Shown: in pieces, positions 31,400 through 40,065 of the stretch | How positions within the stretch are numbered: position 1 is the stretch's first letter | How the letters are laid out: every line of letters starts with the position of its first letter | NCBI GenBank assembly: GCA_945920215.1 | Contig: CAMEJM010000012.1 | Location: 1-47,500 of the forward strand | From: an uncultured bacterium | GTDB lineage: Bacteria; Bacillota; Clostridia; Oscillospirales; CAG-272 | DNA length: 47,500 nt | Reading direction: 5' to 3' | Position numbers and translations under genes: made by a program | Notes under the pieces: generated by a model | Told to the model about the DNA's origin: nothing | Seen by the model: only the letters and a program-made list of their open reading frames with translations | Databases searched by the model: none

Positions 31400-33673
31400 T
31401 CACAACTTATTGCGCTGGATTTTGCCGCTGACCGTCTTGGGAAGCTCGTCGCGGAACACCACAAGACGCGGATATTTGTACGGTGCAGTGTGCGCCTTTA
31501 CATACTCCTGAATCTCCTTTTTCAGCTCCTCGGTCGGCTCCGTCCCTTTGGTCAGGACGATGCTTGCTTTCACGATCTGCCCGCGCAACTCGTCGGGCGC
31601 CGCGGAGACGCCGCATTCCAGAACGTACGGCAATTCCATAATCACACTCTCGATCTCGAACGGACCGATGCGGTAGCCGGAGGACTTGATGACGTCGTCC
31701 ACGCGGCTGACATACCAAAAGTAGCCGTCCTCATCGCGCCAAGCAGTGTCGCCCGTGTGGTAAAAGCCGTCGTGCATACATTCTTTGGTCTTTTCCTCAT
31801 CGCGGTAATAACCCGCGAACAGTCCGACCGGCACGCCCTCCGACAGGTCGACGCAGATCTCGCCCACCTCGCCGTTTTCCACCGGCTTGCCATCCGGGTC
31901 GAGAAGCACGATCTTATATTGCGGAGACGCCTTGCCCATGGACCCGATCTTCGGCACGGTGCCGGCAAGGTTGGCAATGGTCAGCGTGGTTTCGGTCTGC
32001 CCGAAGCCCTCCATGATGTCAAGCCCCGTCGCCGCCTTGAACTGGCGGTGCACCTCGGGGTTGAGCGCCTCGCCCGCCGTGGTCATATGCTTGACGGAGG
32101 AAAGGTCGTAATCCGCCAGGTTTTCCTTGACCATCATGCGCAGCATGGTGGGCGGCGCGCAGAAGGTGGTGATATTGTATTGGGCGAAGAGCGGCAGCAG
32201 GTCGGACGCCTTGAAGCGGTCAAAGTCATAGACGAATACCGCGCCCTCGCACATCCATTGCCCGTAGAGCTTGCCCCACAGGGATTTGCCCCAGCCGGTA
32301 TCGGAGATAGTGAAATGAAGCCCGTCGCGCTCGCAGCAGTGCCAGTACTTCGCGGTCACGAAATGCCCCAGCGCATAGGTATGCTTATGGGCAGCCATCT
32401 TGGAGTTGCCTGTGGTGCCGGAGGTGAAGAACATCAGGGCGATTTCGTCCCCGCAGGGGGCGTCCTGCGGACGCTCGTAATGACTGGAGAAGAACTGATA
32501 CTCGCTGTCGAAATCATGCCAGCCCTCACGCTTACCGCCGACAAGAATCTTGGTTTTCAGCGTGGGGCAGGAGGCAGCCGCCGCGTCCGCGATCTCCGCC
32601 ACGCCGTCGTCGGCGGTGCAAAGCAGAGCCGAGACGCCCGCCGACTCAAAGCGATAGGTAAAATCATGCTCCTTGAGCTGGCTGGTGGCGGGAATGGCGA
32701 CGGCGCCGAGCTTATGCAGGGCAACCATGGCGAACCAGAACTGGTAATGCCGCTTCAGCACCAGCATGACCCGGTCGCCGCGCCCGATGCCCAGCGAACG
32801 AAAATAATTGACGCAGCGGTTGGACGCCCGCTTGATGTCGCGGAAGGTAAAGCGGCGCTCCTGCTTATGCTTATCGAGGTGCAGCATGGCGAGCTTGTCG
32901 GGATATTTGTCCGCGATGGCGTCCACCACGTCGAAGCCGAAGTTGAACGACTCGGTATTCTCAAAGTGAATGGCTTTGAGCGCGCCGTTCTCATCGATTT
33001 CCGGCTTGGCGAATCTGTCGCAGATCAGCCCCTCGGCGCTGTCGGCAACCTGCACCACTCCGGTCTGCTCCCGCTCGGTCTTATCCTCGCCCGGCAGCAC
33101 CACGGCGCAGAACACGCAGTCCTCGCCGTCCACCGCGATCATCCCGTGGGGGGTGGAGCTGTTGTAATAAATGCTGTCCCCCTCGTGCAACACTTCTGTG
33201 TGCTCCCCGACCTGCACCTTCAGATGCCCGCGCAGCACAAGGTCAAATTCCTGCCCGGAGTGCTTGGTCAGATGAATGGGTTTCTCCTGCAGGTCCTGCG
33301 AATATTCGTAACGCACCCAGTACGGCTCGGCAATTTTTCCGCGGAATTTTGGAGCGAGGTTCTGAATCAGGATGCCTTCCTCCTTTGCGGTCTGCTCGCC
33401 CGCGCCGCGACGGGTGACGGTGTAGGAGGACAGGTTGGGTTCCCGCCCCTCCAGAAGCTCTGTCAGCTCGATGCCGAACGCCAGCGCGCACTTATGGATA
33501 AAGGTGAACGGCAGATCCTCTTTCCCGCTCTCATAACTGCGATACGCCTCCGGGGAAACCTCGGTGCGCGCCGCCATCTCCTCACAACTCCAGCCGAGGA
33601 TCTCACGCATCCCCTTGATGCGCGCGACGACCTCGAACATCTGCTGCATGGTGGTGTCCTTTCCGACATTCAT
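31400..33673 (-). CDS. HTH-cupin-acyl-CoA ligase fusion protein (paralogue 1, Ile T-box)
   Basis: The 757-residue paralogue of the protein at 28741 has the same three parts: HTH (about residues 15-72: RIKGMREILGWSCEEMAARTEVS ... FGIELTELLEG), cupin (about 130-190: HSGQEFDLVLRGHLKVQVGE, GDSIYYNSSTPHGM) and ligase (MFFTSGTTGNSKMAAHK, EGFGQTETT, YHTGDTAWRDEDGY, PKTVSGKIQR). The two copies are highly similar along the ligase part. Start 33673 follows AGGAGG by 8 bases; an in-frame start at 33817 would lie inside the T-box. Behind an Ile T-box it probably activates the precursor of isoleucine (2-methylbutyrate), by inference. Confidence 0.9.
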   Translation of the reverse strand: MNVGKDTTMQQMFEVVARIKGMREILGWSCEEMAARTEVSPEAYRSYESGKEDLPFTFIHKCALAFGIELTELLEGREPNLSSYTVTRRGAGEQTAKEEGILIQNLAPKFRGKIAEPYWVRYEYSQDLQEKPIHLTKHSGQEFDLVLRGHLKVQVGEHTEVLHEGDSIYYNSSTPHGMIAVDGEDCVFCAVVLPGEDKTEREQTGVVQVADSAEGLICDRFAKPEIDENGALKAIHFENTESFNFGFDVVDAIADKYPDKLAMLHLDKHKQERRFTFRDIKRASNRCVNYFRSLGIGRGDRVMLVLKRHYQFWFAMVALHKLGAVAIPATSQLKEHDFTYRFESAGVSALLCTADDGVAEIADAAAASCPTLKTKILVGGKREGWHDFDSEYQFFSSHYERPQDAPCGDEIALMFFTSGTTGNSKMAAHKHTYALGHFVTAKYWHCCERDGLHFTISDTGWGKSLWGKLYGQWMCEGAVFVYDFDRFKASDLLPLFAQYNITTFCAPPTMLRMMVKENLADYDLSSVKHMTTAGEALNPEVHRQFKAATGLDIMEGFGQTETTLTIANLAGTVPKIGSMGKASPQYKIVLLDPDGKPVENGEVGEICVDLSEGVPVGLFAGYYRDEEKTKECMHDGFYHTGDTAWRDEDGYFWYVSRVDDVIKSSGYRIGPFEIESVIMELPYVLECGVSAAPDELRGQIVKASIVLTKGTEPTEELKKEIQEYVKAHTAPYKYPRLVVFRDELPKTVSGKIQRNKL

Positions 33674-33718
33674 ATGAAACCTCCTGCGACCATAGCCGGT
33701 CAAAAATGAAATAAAAAA

Positions 33719-33985
33719 GCTCGCCTCAAAGAAACCTTTGAGACGAGCGTAACTGATGTTATACCCGCGGTACCACTCAAATTGCACGGTGACCCGTGCC
33801 CCTTCAGGCTCCAACAAGCCCTATGCCTTTACGCGGCAGCTTCGGGAATACCTACTTGCATACGGCTTTGGGCATTCCGGCTCGGAAGGGATAAGAATGA
33901 ACGCTCTGCTGCCGGGATTCCACCCTCCCCGGCTCTCTGTGAAGTGATTTCGCTCTTCCGTCTTCGTCACAGCCTTTATTCGATT
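33719..33985 (-). promoter_or_regulatory. T-box leader, specifier read as AUC (Ile)
   Basis: T-box core GAGTGGTACCGCGGG on the minus strand (plus 33764-33778), AGAGAG stem I element, and a perfect 13-bp terminator (33719-33731 with 33736-33748) followed by TTTTTT. The triplet before CCTTCCGAG reads ATC (plus 33890-33892), the position of the specifier. The base after it is C, not the usual purine, so the Ile reading is less certain than the T-box itself. Confidence 0.87.
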
Positions 33986-33991
33986 GTGCCT

Positions 33992-34020
33992 ATTATAGCA
34001 CGCGGAATGCGCTTTGTCAA
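33992..34020 (-). promoter_or_regulatory. Promoter of the Ile T-box transcript
   Basis: On the minus strand, TTGACA and TATAAT with 17-base spacing, start near 33985. Confidence 0.9.
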
Positions 34021-34303
34021 GCGCCGCGGAGAAAAAAAGTGAGCGCCCGGAATCGCCCCGATTCCCGCCCGGGTACACAAGTGCGTTTTTATCCGTCCCG
34101 ACAAGCGCAACGCCGACCGCAGGCAGGCGTGCTTTATTTTATAATATTGCCTGCTTTGCAAGATGAAATCGCCGCTTTTTCCGTTGTTTTTCATACTCTG
34201 CGTATTTACAAATACGTAAGTATAAAACAGCAGAAACGAGGTCCGCTCGGTATGCTCTCGACGAGGGACGGGGTTTGCAATCACGTACAAAATGTGCTAT
34301 GAT
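34021..34303 (+). promoter_or_regulatory. Intergenic stretch with the promoter of the beta-helix lipoprotein gene
   Basis: TTGCAA (34275-34280) and TATGAT (34298-34303) lie 17 bases apart, about 95 bases before the ATG at 34403. A small GGAATCG/CGATTCC hairpin lies at 34050-34066. Nothing else is recognisable here. Confidence 0.65.
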
Positions 34304-34402
34304 AGAATAAATACGTCGGAAAGCGCGATGCAAACGTGCCGGGGCAAGCAAAAGGCGCCGGTCAGGGCTTTTCGTCGCAGGCATTTGAAGAGGAGATATT
34401 CC

Positions 34403-36178
34403 ATGAAACAACGAGGAAGAATGGCGCTTTGCTTTTTGCTGTCTTTCCTGCTTTCGTGCGGGTTGTTCGGCTGCGGCATAACGGAGGACCCGGATCAGCA
34501 GACCCCTCCGTCCGAGCAAAGTCCAACGGTAGATTCCGGGGAAGACCCGATTCCGGGGGAGGAGCCGACTGAGCCGACTGAACCATCAGAATCGACCGAC
34601 CCCTCAGAGTCGACCGAGGAGACAGACGACCATTTGTATCAGGTAGCGGTTGAGGGACTTGTGGCGGGAGACGTGGCTGCCGCCTCTGCCAATACGCTGG
34701 CGCTGACAGGCGCCATTTCCTCTGCTAAAGAAAGCACTACCCTCCTTGTAGGAGAGGGGACTTACTATTTTTCAAGCGTGTCGCTTTTCGGAAATCAGTT
34801 CACGATTGCCGTCAACGGAAAAAAAGACCTGACCATCCGGGGGCAGGCGGGGAAAACCCTGTTTGTCAATACCTCCTATTCGCCCAAGGAACGCTGTAAT
34901 CCGGACACCTACCAGGCAAGCAATCTGCTGCTCATCAACGGCTCGGAGGACATTGCGATCGAGGGCATTGCGTTTGACTACCTCTCCCCCACCAATCTCT
35001 CGGCGACGGTCGTCGAGGTATCGACGAGCGGCAACTATACGATTCTGCGCCCCCTGGACGCAAACGACGGAGTGACGGGCGGGGAATACGTTTTCTGCGT
35101 CAATCTTTTCTCTGCCGACGGCAAACCGAAATCCGAGCAATGGATGGCGAGCGGGAACCCGAGCGAGCTGACCGCTGTCGGCGACGGCACCTTCCGCCTT
35201 TCTGGAGTTTTCGGCTCCGTCGGAGATTTGGCTTGCGCCCGCTTCACCTCCGGCACCTACGCGAGCCCCCTGCTCTATGTGCAGGACACCCACGGTCTGA
35301 CGGTAAAAGACTGCCGGGTGTATTCCTGCCCCAGCGCAACCGTCTATGCGCCGGGCGGCAATGCCGATTTTACCTTTGTACGCTTCTTTATCGGGAACCG
35401 GGAGGGGGAGCACAACCTTTTCTGTTCCAACGAGGACGGCATCCATATCAAGGGACTGCGCGGCACCCTGACCATCCGGAACTGCGGATTTGAGGGGATG
35501 GGCGACGATGTGCTGAACATTCACAGCAAAGCGGCGACGGTATCGTCGGTTTCGGAGAATACCGTGACCGCAAAAGACGGACGGAGCGGCGGCGCGCTCG
35601 ACAAGAACTGGGCGCAGGTCGGAGACACCGTGGATTTCTATTCCAAGAACCTTGTGAAACTCGGCTCCGCCGTGATCACCCAAATCAACGATTCCGCTTT
35701 GACCTTTGACGCGCTTCCCGGCGGCGTGAGCGCAGGCGTGATTTTGCAAAACGTATCGAACACGCCGACCTCGGTGACCATCTCCGGCACCTCGGTAGTG
35801 CGGAGCCGCGCGCGGGCATTCCTGTTACAATGTCCTGTCGCATCCGTCACAAATTGTGAGATCCGTGACACGGCGCTCTCCGCGATTCTCATAGCCCCCG
35901 ACATCGGGCAATGGTACGAAATGGGACCTACGCGCGAGGTGCTGATCGAGAACTGCGTTTTTGCCCGGTGCGGCACGAGCAGCCACGCCGCTGTCGCGAT
36001 ACGCGCGTGCCATGACGACGCTTCCCTGTCCTCGGTTTCCACGCCTCTGCACGGCAATGTGACCATCCGCGGTTGCACGTTCTCGAACTGCGTCATCTGC
36101 ATATATGCAAGGCGGGTGGAAAATCTCTCGATTGCCAACTGTACTTATACAGACTGTGCCAACAAAGTCGACCGGTAG
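34403..36178 (+). CDS. Lipoprotein with right-handed beta-helix, GH110-like
   Basis: The 591-residue protein has a lipoprotein signal peptide (lipobox LFGC, Cys24). A low-complexity linker (repeats of EPTEP and ESTDPSEST, about residues 28-75) and a long parallel beta-helix follow. The segment EDGIHIKGLRGTLTIRNCGF, followed by EGMGDDVLNIHS, closely follows the motif of GH110 alpha-1,3-galactosidases, including the adjacent acidic pair (DD). It would sit outside the membrane and may act on host or plant galactosides. The GH110 assignment is by motif only. GAGGAG lies 10 bases before the ATG. Confidence 0.78.
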   Translation: MKQRGRMALCFLLSFLLSCGLFGCGITEDPDQQTPPSEQSPTVDSGEDPIPGEEPTEPTEPSESTDPSESTEETDDHLYQVAVEGLVAGDVAAASANTLALTGAISSAKESTTLLVGEGTYYFSSVSLFGNQFTIAVNGKKDLTIRGQAGKTLFVNTSYSPKERCNPDTYQASNLLLINGSEDIAIEGIAFDYLSPTNLSATVVEVSTSGNYTILRPLDANDGVTGGEYVFCVNLFSADGKPKSEQWMASGNPSELTAVGDGTFRLSGVFGSVGDLACARFTSGTYASPLLYVQDTHGLTVKDCRVYSCPSATVYAPGGNADFTFVRFFIGNREGEHNLFCSNEDGIHIKGLRGTLTIRNCGFEGMGDDVLNIHSKAATVSSVSENTVTAKDGRSGGALDKNWAQVGDTVDFYSKNLVKLGSAVITQINDSALTFDALPGGVSAGVILQNVSNTPTSVTISGTSVVRSRARAFLLQCPVASVTNCEIRDTALSAILIAPDIGQWYEMGPTREVLIENCVFARCGTSSHAAVAIRACHDDASLSSVSTPLHGNVTIRGCTFSNCVICIYARRVENLSIANCTYTDCANKVDR

Positions 36179-36285
36179 GGCAGAGATTTTGCGCCCCGGT
36201 TTGCAAGCAATTTAACTTTGGGGCGCGTCAGTGATAAGCAACGCCGGAATTTTCGGTTTGCACGGCAATTTTTATTCGCCAGCCC

Positions 36286-36314
36286 TTGACAAGTCTTTCT
36301 TTTGTAGGTATAAT
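36286..36314 (+). promoter_or_regulatory. Promoter of yceD-rpmF
   Basis: TTGACA and TATAAT with 17-base spacing, an ideal sigma-A promoter, about 74 bases before the GTG. Confidence 0.92.
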
Positions 36315-36387
36315 AGTTTGCATGACTTTGAAAGGGCTTTTTCCCGGAGAAGTCGGTCATCATTTACCGGAAGCGGAGGAGGCGCCT

Positions 36388-36951
36388 GTGAAACTTGATT
36401 TGAGAGCGATGCTCGCAGGAGAGTGCCGCACCCTCACAATCGATTACACGCTCACTCCCGAGCCCGACCCGGACGACCGTACCAGCACACTGTGGGGTGT
36501 CCGTTTTCCTTCTCCCATGGAGGTGAAAGGCGAAATTGTGAATACCGCGGGTTATATGCGGATGTGCCTGAATCTGTCCCTTGATTATGTGGCACCCTGC
36601 GCGCGGTGTTTGACCGATGTGTCAGGCAATTTCACATTCTCTCTTGAGAAAACGGTAGCGCCGCGCAATCTGCTTGAGGGTCTCGGCGAGGACGTTCTGG
36701 ATGACTATGCGATTATAGAGGACGGCTTCCTTGACATGGACGAGCAGTTGCTTGAGCTGCTTGAAATGGAATTCCCCCGCAAGATTCTCTGCCGGGAGGA
36801 TTGCAAAGGTCTGTGCCCCCACTGCGGCAAGAACCTGAACGATGGTTCCTGCGACTGTAAGGAAGAACTTGACCCCCGCATGGCGCCGCTGGCGAAGATA
36901 CTGGCGGAAATGAAAGCAAACGAACAGAATTCAAATAATGAAAATAAATGA
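36388..36951 (+). CDS. DUF177/YceD-family protein
   Basis: The 187-residue protein starts MKLDLRAML, the usual YceD opening, from a GTG. It has LDYVAPCARCLTD, the acidic FLDMDEQLLELLEMEFP and a C-terminal CREDCKGLCPHCGKNLNDGSCDC zinc-type cluster. YceD genes precede rpmF across bacteria and are tied to 23S rRNA accumulation. The GTG at 36388 is chosen because GGAGGAGG lies 6 bases upstream; a longer ATG frame starts inside the promoter. It is 39 bases before rpmF. Confidence 0.9.
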   Translation: MKLDLRAMLAGECRTLTIDYTLTPEPDPDDRTSTLWGVRFPSPMEVKGEIVNTAGYMRMCLNLSLDYVAPCARCLTDVSGNFTFSLEKTVAPRNLLEGLGEDVLDDYAIIEDGFLDMDEQLLELLEMEFPRKILCREDCKGLCPHCGKNLNDGSCDCKEELDPRMAPLAKILAEMKANEQNSNNENK

Positions 36952-36990
36952 CAGGGTATAAACACCCGTAACCGTTAGGAGGATGAAACC

Positions 36991-37176
36991 ATGGCAGTAC
37001 CGAAGAAGAAAGTGTCCAAAGCGCGCAGAGATAAAAGACGTTCCAGCACCTGGAAGCTCGAACAGCCCAATCTCGCAAAGTGCCCCAAGTGCGGTGAGAT
37101 GAATCTCAATCACCGCGTGTGCGCGAACTGCGGCTACTACAAGGGCGAGGAGATCATCTCCAAAGAGCAGGCATAA
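36991..37176 (+). CDS. rpmF: 50S ribosomal protein L32
   Basis: The 61-residue protein starts MAVPKKKVSKARRDKRR and carries the zinc ribbon CPKCGEMNLNHRVCANCGYY with all four cysteines. A large-subunit ribosomal protein in the standard yceD-rpmF pair. AGGAGG precedes the ATG. Confidence 0.98.
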   Translation: MAVPKKKVSKARRDKRRSSTWKLEQPNLAKCPKCGEMNLNHRVCANCGYYKGEEIISKEQA

Positions 37177-37196
37177 GTTTGCCCCTCTTCCCTTTC

Positions 37197-37232
37197 AGAG
37201 CCCCCGCCGATGGCGGGGGCTCTGGTTTTTTT
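37197..37232 (+). terminator. Terminator after rpmF
   Basis: Perfect 12-bp stem AGAGCCCCCGCC (37197-37208) with 37212-37223, three-base loop, then GGTTTTTTT. Confidence 0.92.
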
Positions 37233-37329
37233 ATGAAAATTCCCGAGAACAGAAGCGGCGCGGTCCCGGAGCATCCCGGTCCCGCGCCGTATTTGCTTGG
37301 GCTTGCGTCAATCCCGATTCCCGTTCCGG

Positions 37330-37986
37330 TCAGTTTTCCCCGGCATTGCCGAGCAGGGCGCAAAGATCGCGCGGCTGTGCCGCTAAAAACTCCGCACCGT
37401 GCGCGGTCAGTTCCTCTCTGCTGCCGTACCCCCACAGCGCGCCGACGGCGCGCAGACCGACGGTGTGGGCGCCGTCCATATCATGCTCACGGTCGCCAAT
37501 CATCAGCACGTCACTCGGGGCGGGACTGCCGAGGCGGGAAAGCGCGTCACGGATGACGTCCACTTTGGTTCCGCTTTCGTCCGGAGTGGTCCCCGCCACA
37601 AGGTCAAAATAACGCGTCAGATCAAAATGGTCTGTGATTTCAACGGCGAAATGCTCCGGCTTGGAGGTGGCAACCGCCAAACGATACCCCGCGGCGCGCA
37701 GCGCACTGAGGGTTTCCGGGATTCCGTCATAGACTTTATTCTCAAACTTTCCGACAGAGGAATACCGTACGCGGAACAGGCGGATCGCCTCCTGCGTTTC
37801 CTGCTCGCCGAGACCGTAATAGTGCGGAAAAGACCATGTCAGGGGCGGACCGATAAACTTTTTAAGCGTTTTCTCATCCGGGATAATCTCCATCTGACCG
37901 AGCGCCGCGGCAACCGACTTGACAATCCCCTCCTCGGAATCGGTCAGGGTTCCGTCCAGGTCAAAAAACAGTATGTGTTCTTTCAT
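37330..37986 (-). CDS. HAD-superfamily hydrolase, phosphoglycolate-phosphatase-like
   Basis: The 218-residue protein has the HAD motifs: FFDLDGTLTDSEEG (nucleophile aspartate), VATSKPE (motif II), and IGDREHDMDGA (motif IV). An alpha-helical cap includes GPPLTWSFP. It is of the Gph/PpaX kind and dephosphorylates small phosphate esters. It lies 66 bases behind the acyl-CoA synthetase gene on the same strand, probably cotranscribed, with no obvious metabolic link. Confidence 0.88.
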   Translation of the reverse strand: MKEHILFFDLDGTLTDSEEGIVKSVAAALGQMEIIPDEKTLKKFIGPPLTWSFPHYYGLGEQETQEAIRLFRVRYSSVGKFENKVYDGIPETLSALRAAGYRLAVATSKPEHFAVEITDHFDLTRYFDLVAGTTPDESGTKVDVIRDALSRLGSPAPSDVLMIGDREHDMDGAHTVGLRAVGALWGYGSREELTAHGAEFLAAQPRDLCALLGNAGEN

Positions 37987-38052
37987 CTCCGAGGCTCCTC
38001 GCCGTCTGTTTTCTCGATTTGATAACCCGCGCCATGGCGCGCCGCATTCCGC

Positions 38053-39756
38053 TTACTTCACCAAATGGCGGCGAATCTTGCGGGAGGTGGTCTTTTCAAA
38101 TTCCTCGTGGCGAAGCTCCAAAGCACGCACGTGCTTGAAAGACGCCAGCTTTTTATTCAGCGCCAGTATGCGCTGCCGCAGCGCCGCGTGAATCTCATCG
38201 TCGCTCATACCGGGGAACAGATCGAAATCCGGCACCACGATGGCGGTCAGGATGATTTCATCGCTGTCGGCGGCTTTTCTGCCGACGACCACGCTTTCCT
38301 TGATGCCTTCGATTTCACCCAGATACTCCTCAATTTCCTCCGGAAAAACATTCTTTCCGTTTTCGAGGACGATCACCGACTTGAAGCGACCGGTGATATA
38401 GATATATCCGTCCTTGTCCATATGCCCCATGTCGCCGGTACGGAACCAACCGTCCTCGGTGAACGCGTCCGCGTTGGCGGCAGGATTGTTATAGTATCCC
38501 AGCATGACGTTATCGCCGGTGGCGACGATCTCTCCGGTTTCGCCGGGAGGCAGGATTCGACCGTCCTGTTCAATACGCACACTGCAATGCGGCACCGCGG
38601 GTCCGACCGATCCGGAATGGGGCGCATAATAGGGGTTGACGGAAATCAGAGGAGAGCACTCGGTGATGCCGTACCCCTCGGAAATCTGAATCCCGAACTC
38701 ATAGAACACATCGCACATCTGCGGGTTCAGAGGGGCGCCGCCGCTGATGATCTTCTCAAGGCGGCCGCCGAAAGAATCCAGCACGTCTTTGAACAACTTG
38801 CGGCGGATATCGATGCCGACATGACGCAAAGTGCGGGAGAGTTTCAGGGCGAAGCGCAGTTTCTTTTCTCTGCCCGTTTTGCGCGCCTCGTCAAAGACGC
38901 GGCGGTAAATCGTATTGACAAACAGCGGCACAAGCACAAGCCCCGTGGGGGCAAACAGCTTGAAGTTTGTCAGCACGTGCTTGAGAGAATCGTTGATACC
39001 GATGGTCATCCCGTAGTTCATGCCCGCAAGCATACAGCACAGCTCATAGGTATGGTGAATGGGCAGAACCGACACGATGGTATCGTCAGAACTGAAGTTC
39101 ACGGTTTCGCAGGCGGCGTTGACGGCGGACACAATGTTCTTCTCGGAGAGCATCACGCACTTGGAGGTGCCTGTGGTGCCCGAGGTGAACAGCATTTCCG
39201 CCATGCGGTTGATATCCGCGGTGACAGGGAAGGTATAAGCAGTGTTTTCCCTGCCTGCTTCCAGAACGCGCGACAGGGGAAGCACCTTTTCACTGTCAAG
39301 ATAGTCTGCGCCGTCGGGGTCCATGGGAACAAAGTACTTCAGCGTCGGGTGAGAGGCAACGGCGTGGGCAAACTTCGCATTGAAAGACTTGGCGTATACC
39401 AAAACCTCTACGCCCGCACTCTCAAGCAGCCCCTCCAGCTCCTCAATCAGAAGTTCCTTATCCAGCGGCACCGCAACGCCGCCTGCGGCGATCGCCGCCA
39501 GATAACTTGCCACCCACTGCGGCGAAGTCTCGCCTATTACGGCGATTTTCCTGCCCGCAAGCCCGAGCTTTTCAAACCCCGCCGCCTCATCGCGCACCAT
39601 GGCGGCGAACGCGGCATAGGTCATATCCGAGATGGTCTTGGGGGCTGTATAATACCTGTACAGAATCTTATCACCATGCTTTGCAAGATGATCGATCAAT
39701 GAACGGACATCTGTCGCAGGGGTATAGATCCGCGGATTCTTTTTCACTTTGTTCAT
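38053..39756 (-). CDS. Long-chain acyl-CoA synthetase-type AMP-binding protein
   Basis: The 567-residue enzyme has the adenylate-forming signatures: MLFTSGTTGTSKCVML (about residue 190), ISEGYGITECSPLISVNP, GWFRTGDMGHMDKDGYIYITGRFKSVIVLENGKNVFPEEIEE and a C-terminal lysine in TTSRKIRRHLVK. It resembles the FadD group and activates fatty acids with ATP and CoA. It has no HTH or cupin part, unlike the two ligases at 28-34 kb. It has its own promoter 120 bases upstream and leads a two-gene unit with the HAD phosphatase. Confidence 0.9.
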   Translation of the reverse strand: MNKVKKNPRIYTPATDVRSLIDHLAKHGDKILYRYYTAPKTISDMTYAAFAAMVRDEAAGFEKLGLAGRKIAVIGETSPQWVASYLAAIAAGGVAVPLDKELLIEELEGLLESAGVEVLVYAKSFNAKFAHAVASHPTLKYFVPMDPDGADYLDSEKVLPLSRVLEAGRENTAYTFPVTADINRMAEMLFTSGTTGTSKCVMLSEKNIVSAVNAACETVNFSSDDTIVSVLPIHHTYELCCMLAGMNYGMTIGINDSLKHVLTNFKLFAPTGLVLVPLFVNTIYRRVFDEARKTGREKKLRFALKLSRTLRHVGIDIRRKLFKDVLDSFGGRLEKIISGGAPLNPQMCDVFYEFGIQISEGYGITECSPLISVNPYYAPHSGSVGPAVPHCSVRIEQDGRILPPGETGEIVATGDNVMLGYYNNPAANADAFTEDGWFRTGDMGHMDKDGYIYITGRFKSVIVLENGKNVFPEEIEEYLGEIEGIKESVVVGRKAADSDEIILTAIVVPDFDLFPGMSDDEIHAALRQRILALNKKLASFKHVRALELRHEEFEKTTSRKIRRHLVK

Positions 39757-39877
39757 GGTAGATTCCCTTTTCTCATTTCATGAATGCCGCCTGTTTCCCG
39801 GGCACCGCCGCGCCGGATTTTTCGTCCCTGTACGCCGGTGTTCCGTGTGAAAAAACGGTGTCAAAAACAGCAGTGCT

Positions 39878-39906
39878 ATTATATCACCGTTATCCTATAA
39901 AGTCAA
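39878..39906 (-). promoter_or_regulatory. Promoter of the acyl-CoA synthetase gene
   Basis: On the minus strand, TTGACT and TATAAT with 17-base spacing. The rest of 39757-40065 holds only the hairpin listed next. Confidence 0.88.
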
Positions 39907-40010
39907 GCGCACGCGCGCGTAAAAGCCGCGCAGGATAAAGAAGCGGGCGGCGCGCCCTCGCCGCGTTAGGCAAGCGAACGGGGCGATTCGACTTTGGCTT
40001 TTCAATGCAA

Positions 40011-40039
40011 GGGCGGCGCCGCATTTTGCGGCGCCGCCC
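40011..40039. terminator. GC-rich hairpin after nfnB
   Basis: Perfect 12-bp stem GGGCGGCGCCGC with 40028-40039, ATTTT loop. The T-run on the minus strand is poor, so termination is plausible but not certain. Confidence 0.55.
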
Positions 40040-40065
40040 CGTGATTTTGGTATTGTTTTGCGAAC

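Noticed and set aside
29098-33709. Two very long plus-strand frames (29098-30672 and 31490-33709)
   Set aside because: Antisense shadows of the two ligase fusions; His/Arg/Gly-rich translations without motifs.
38065-39702. 545-residue plus-strand frame
   Set aside because: Antisense to the AMP-binding enzyme; composition typical of a shadow frame.
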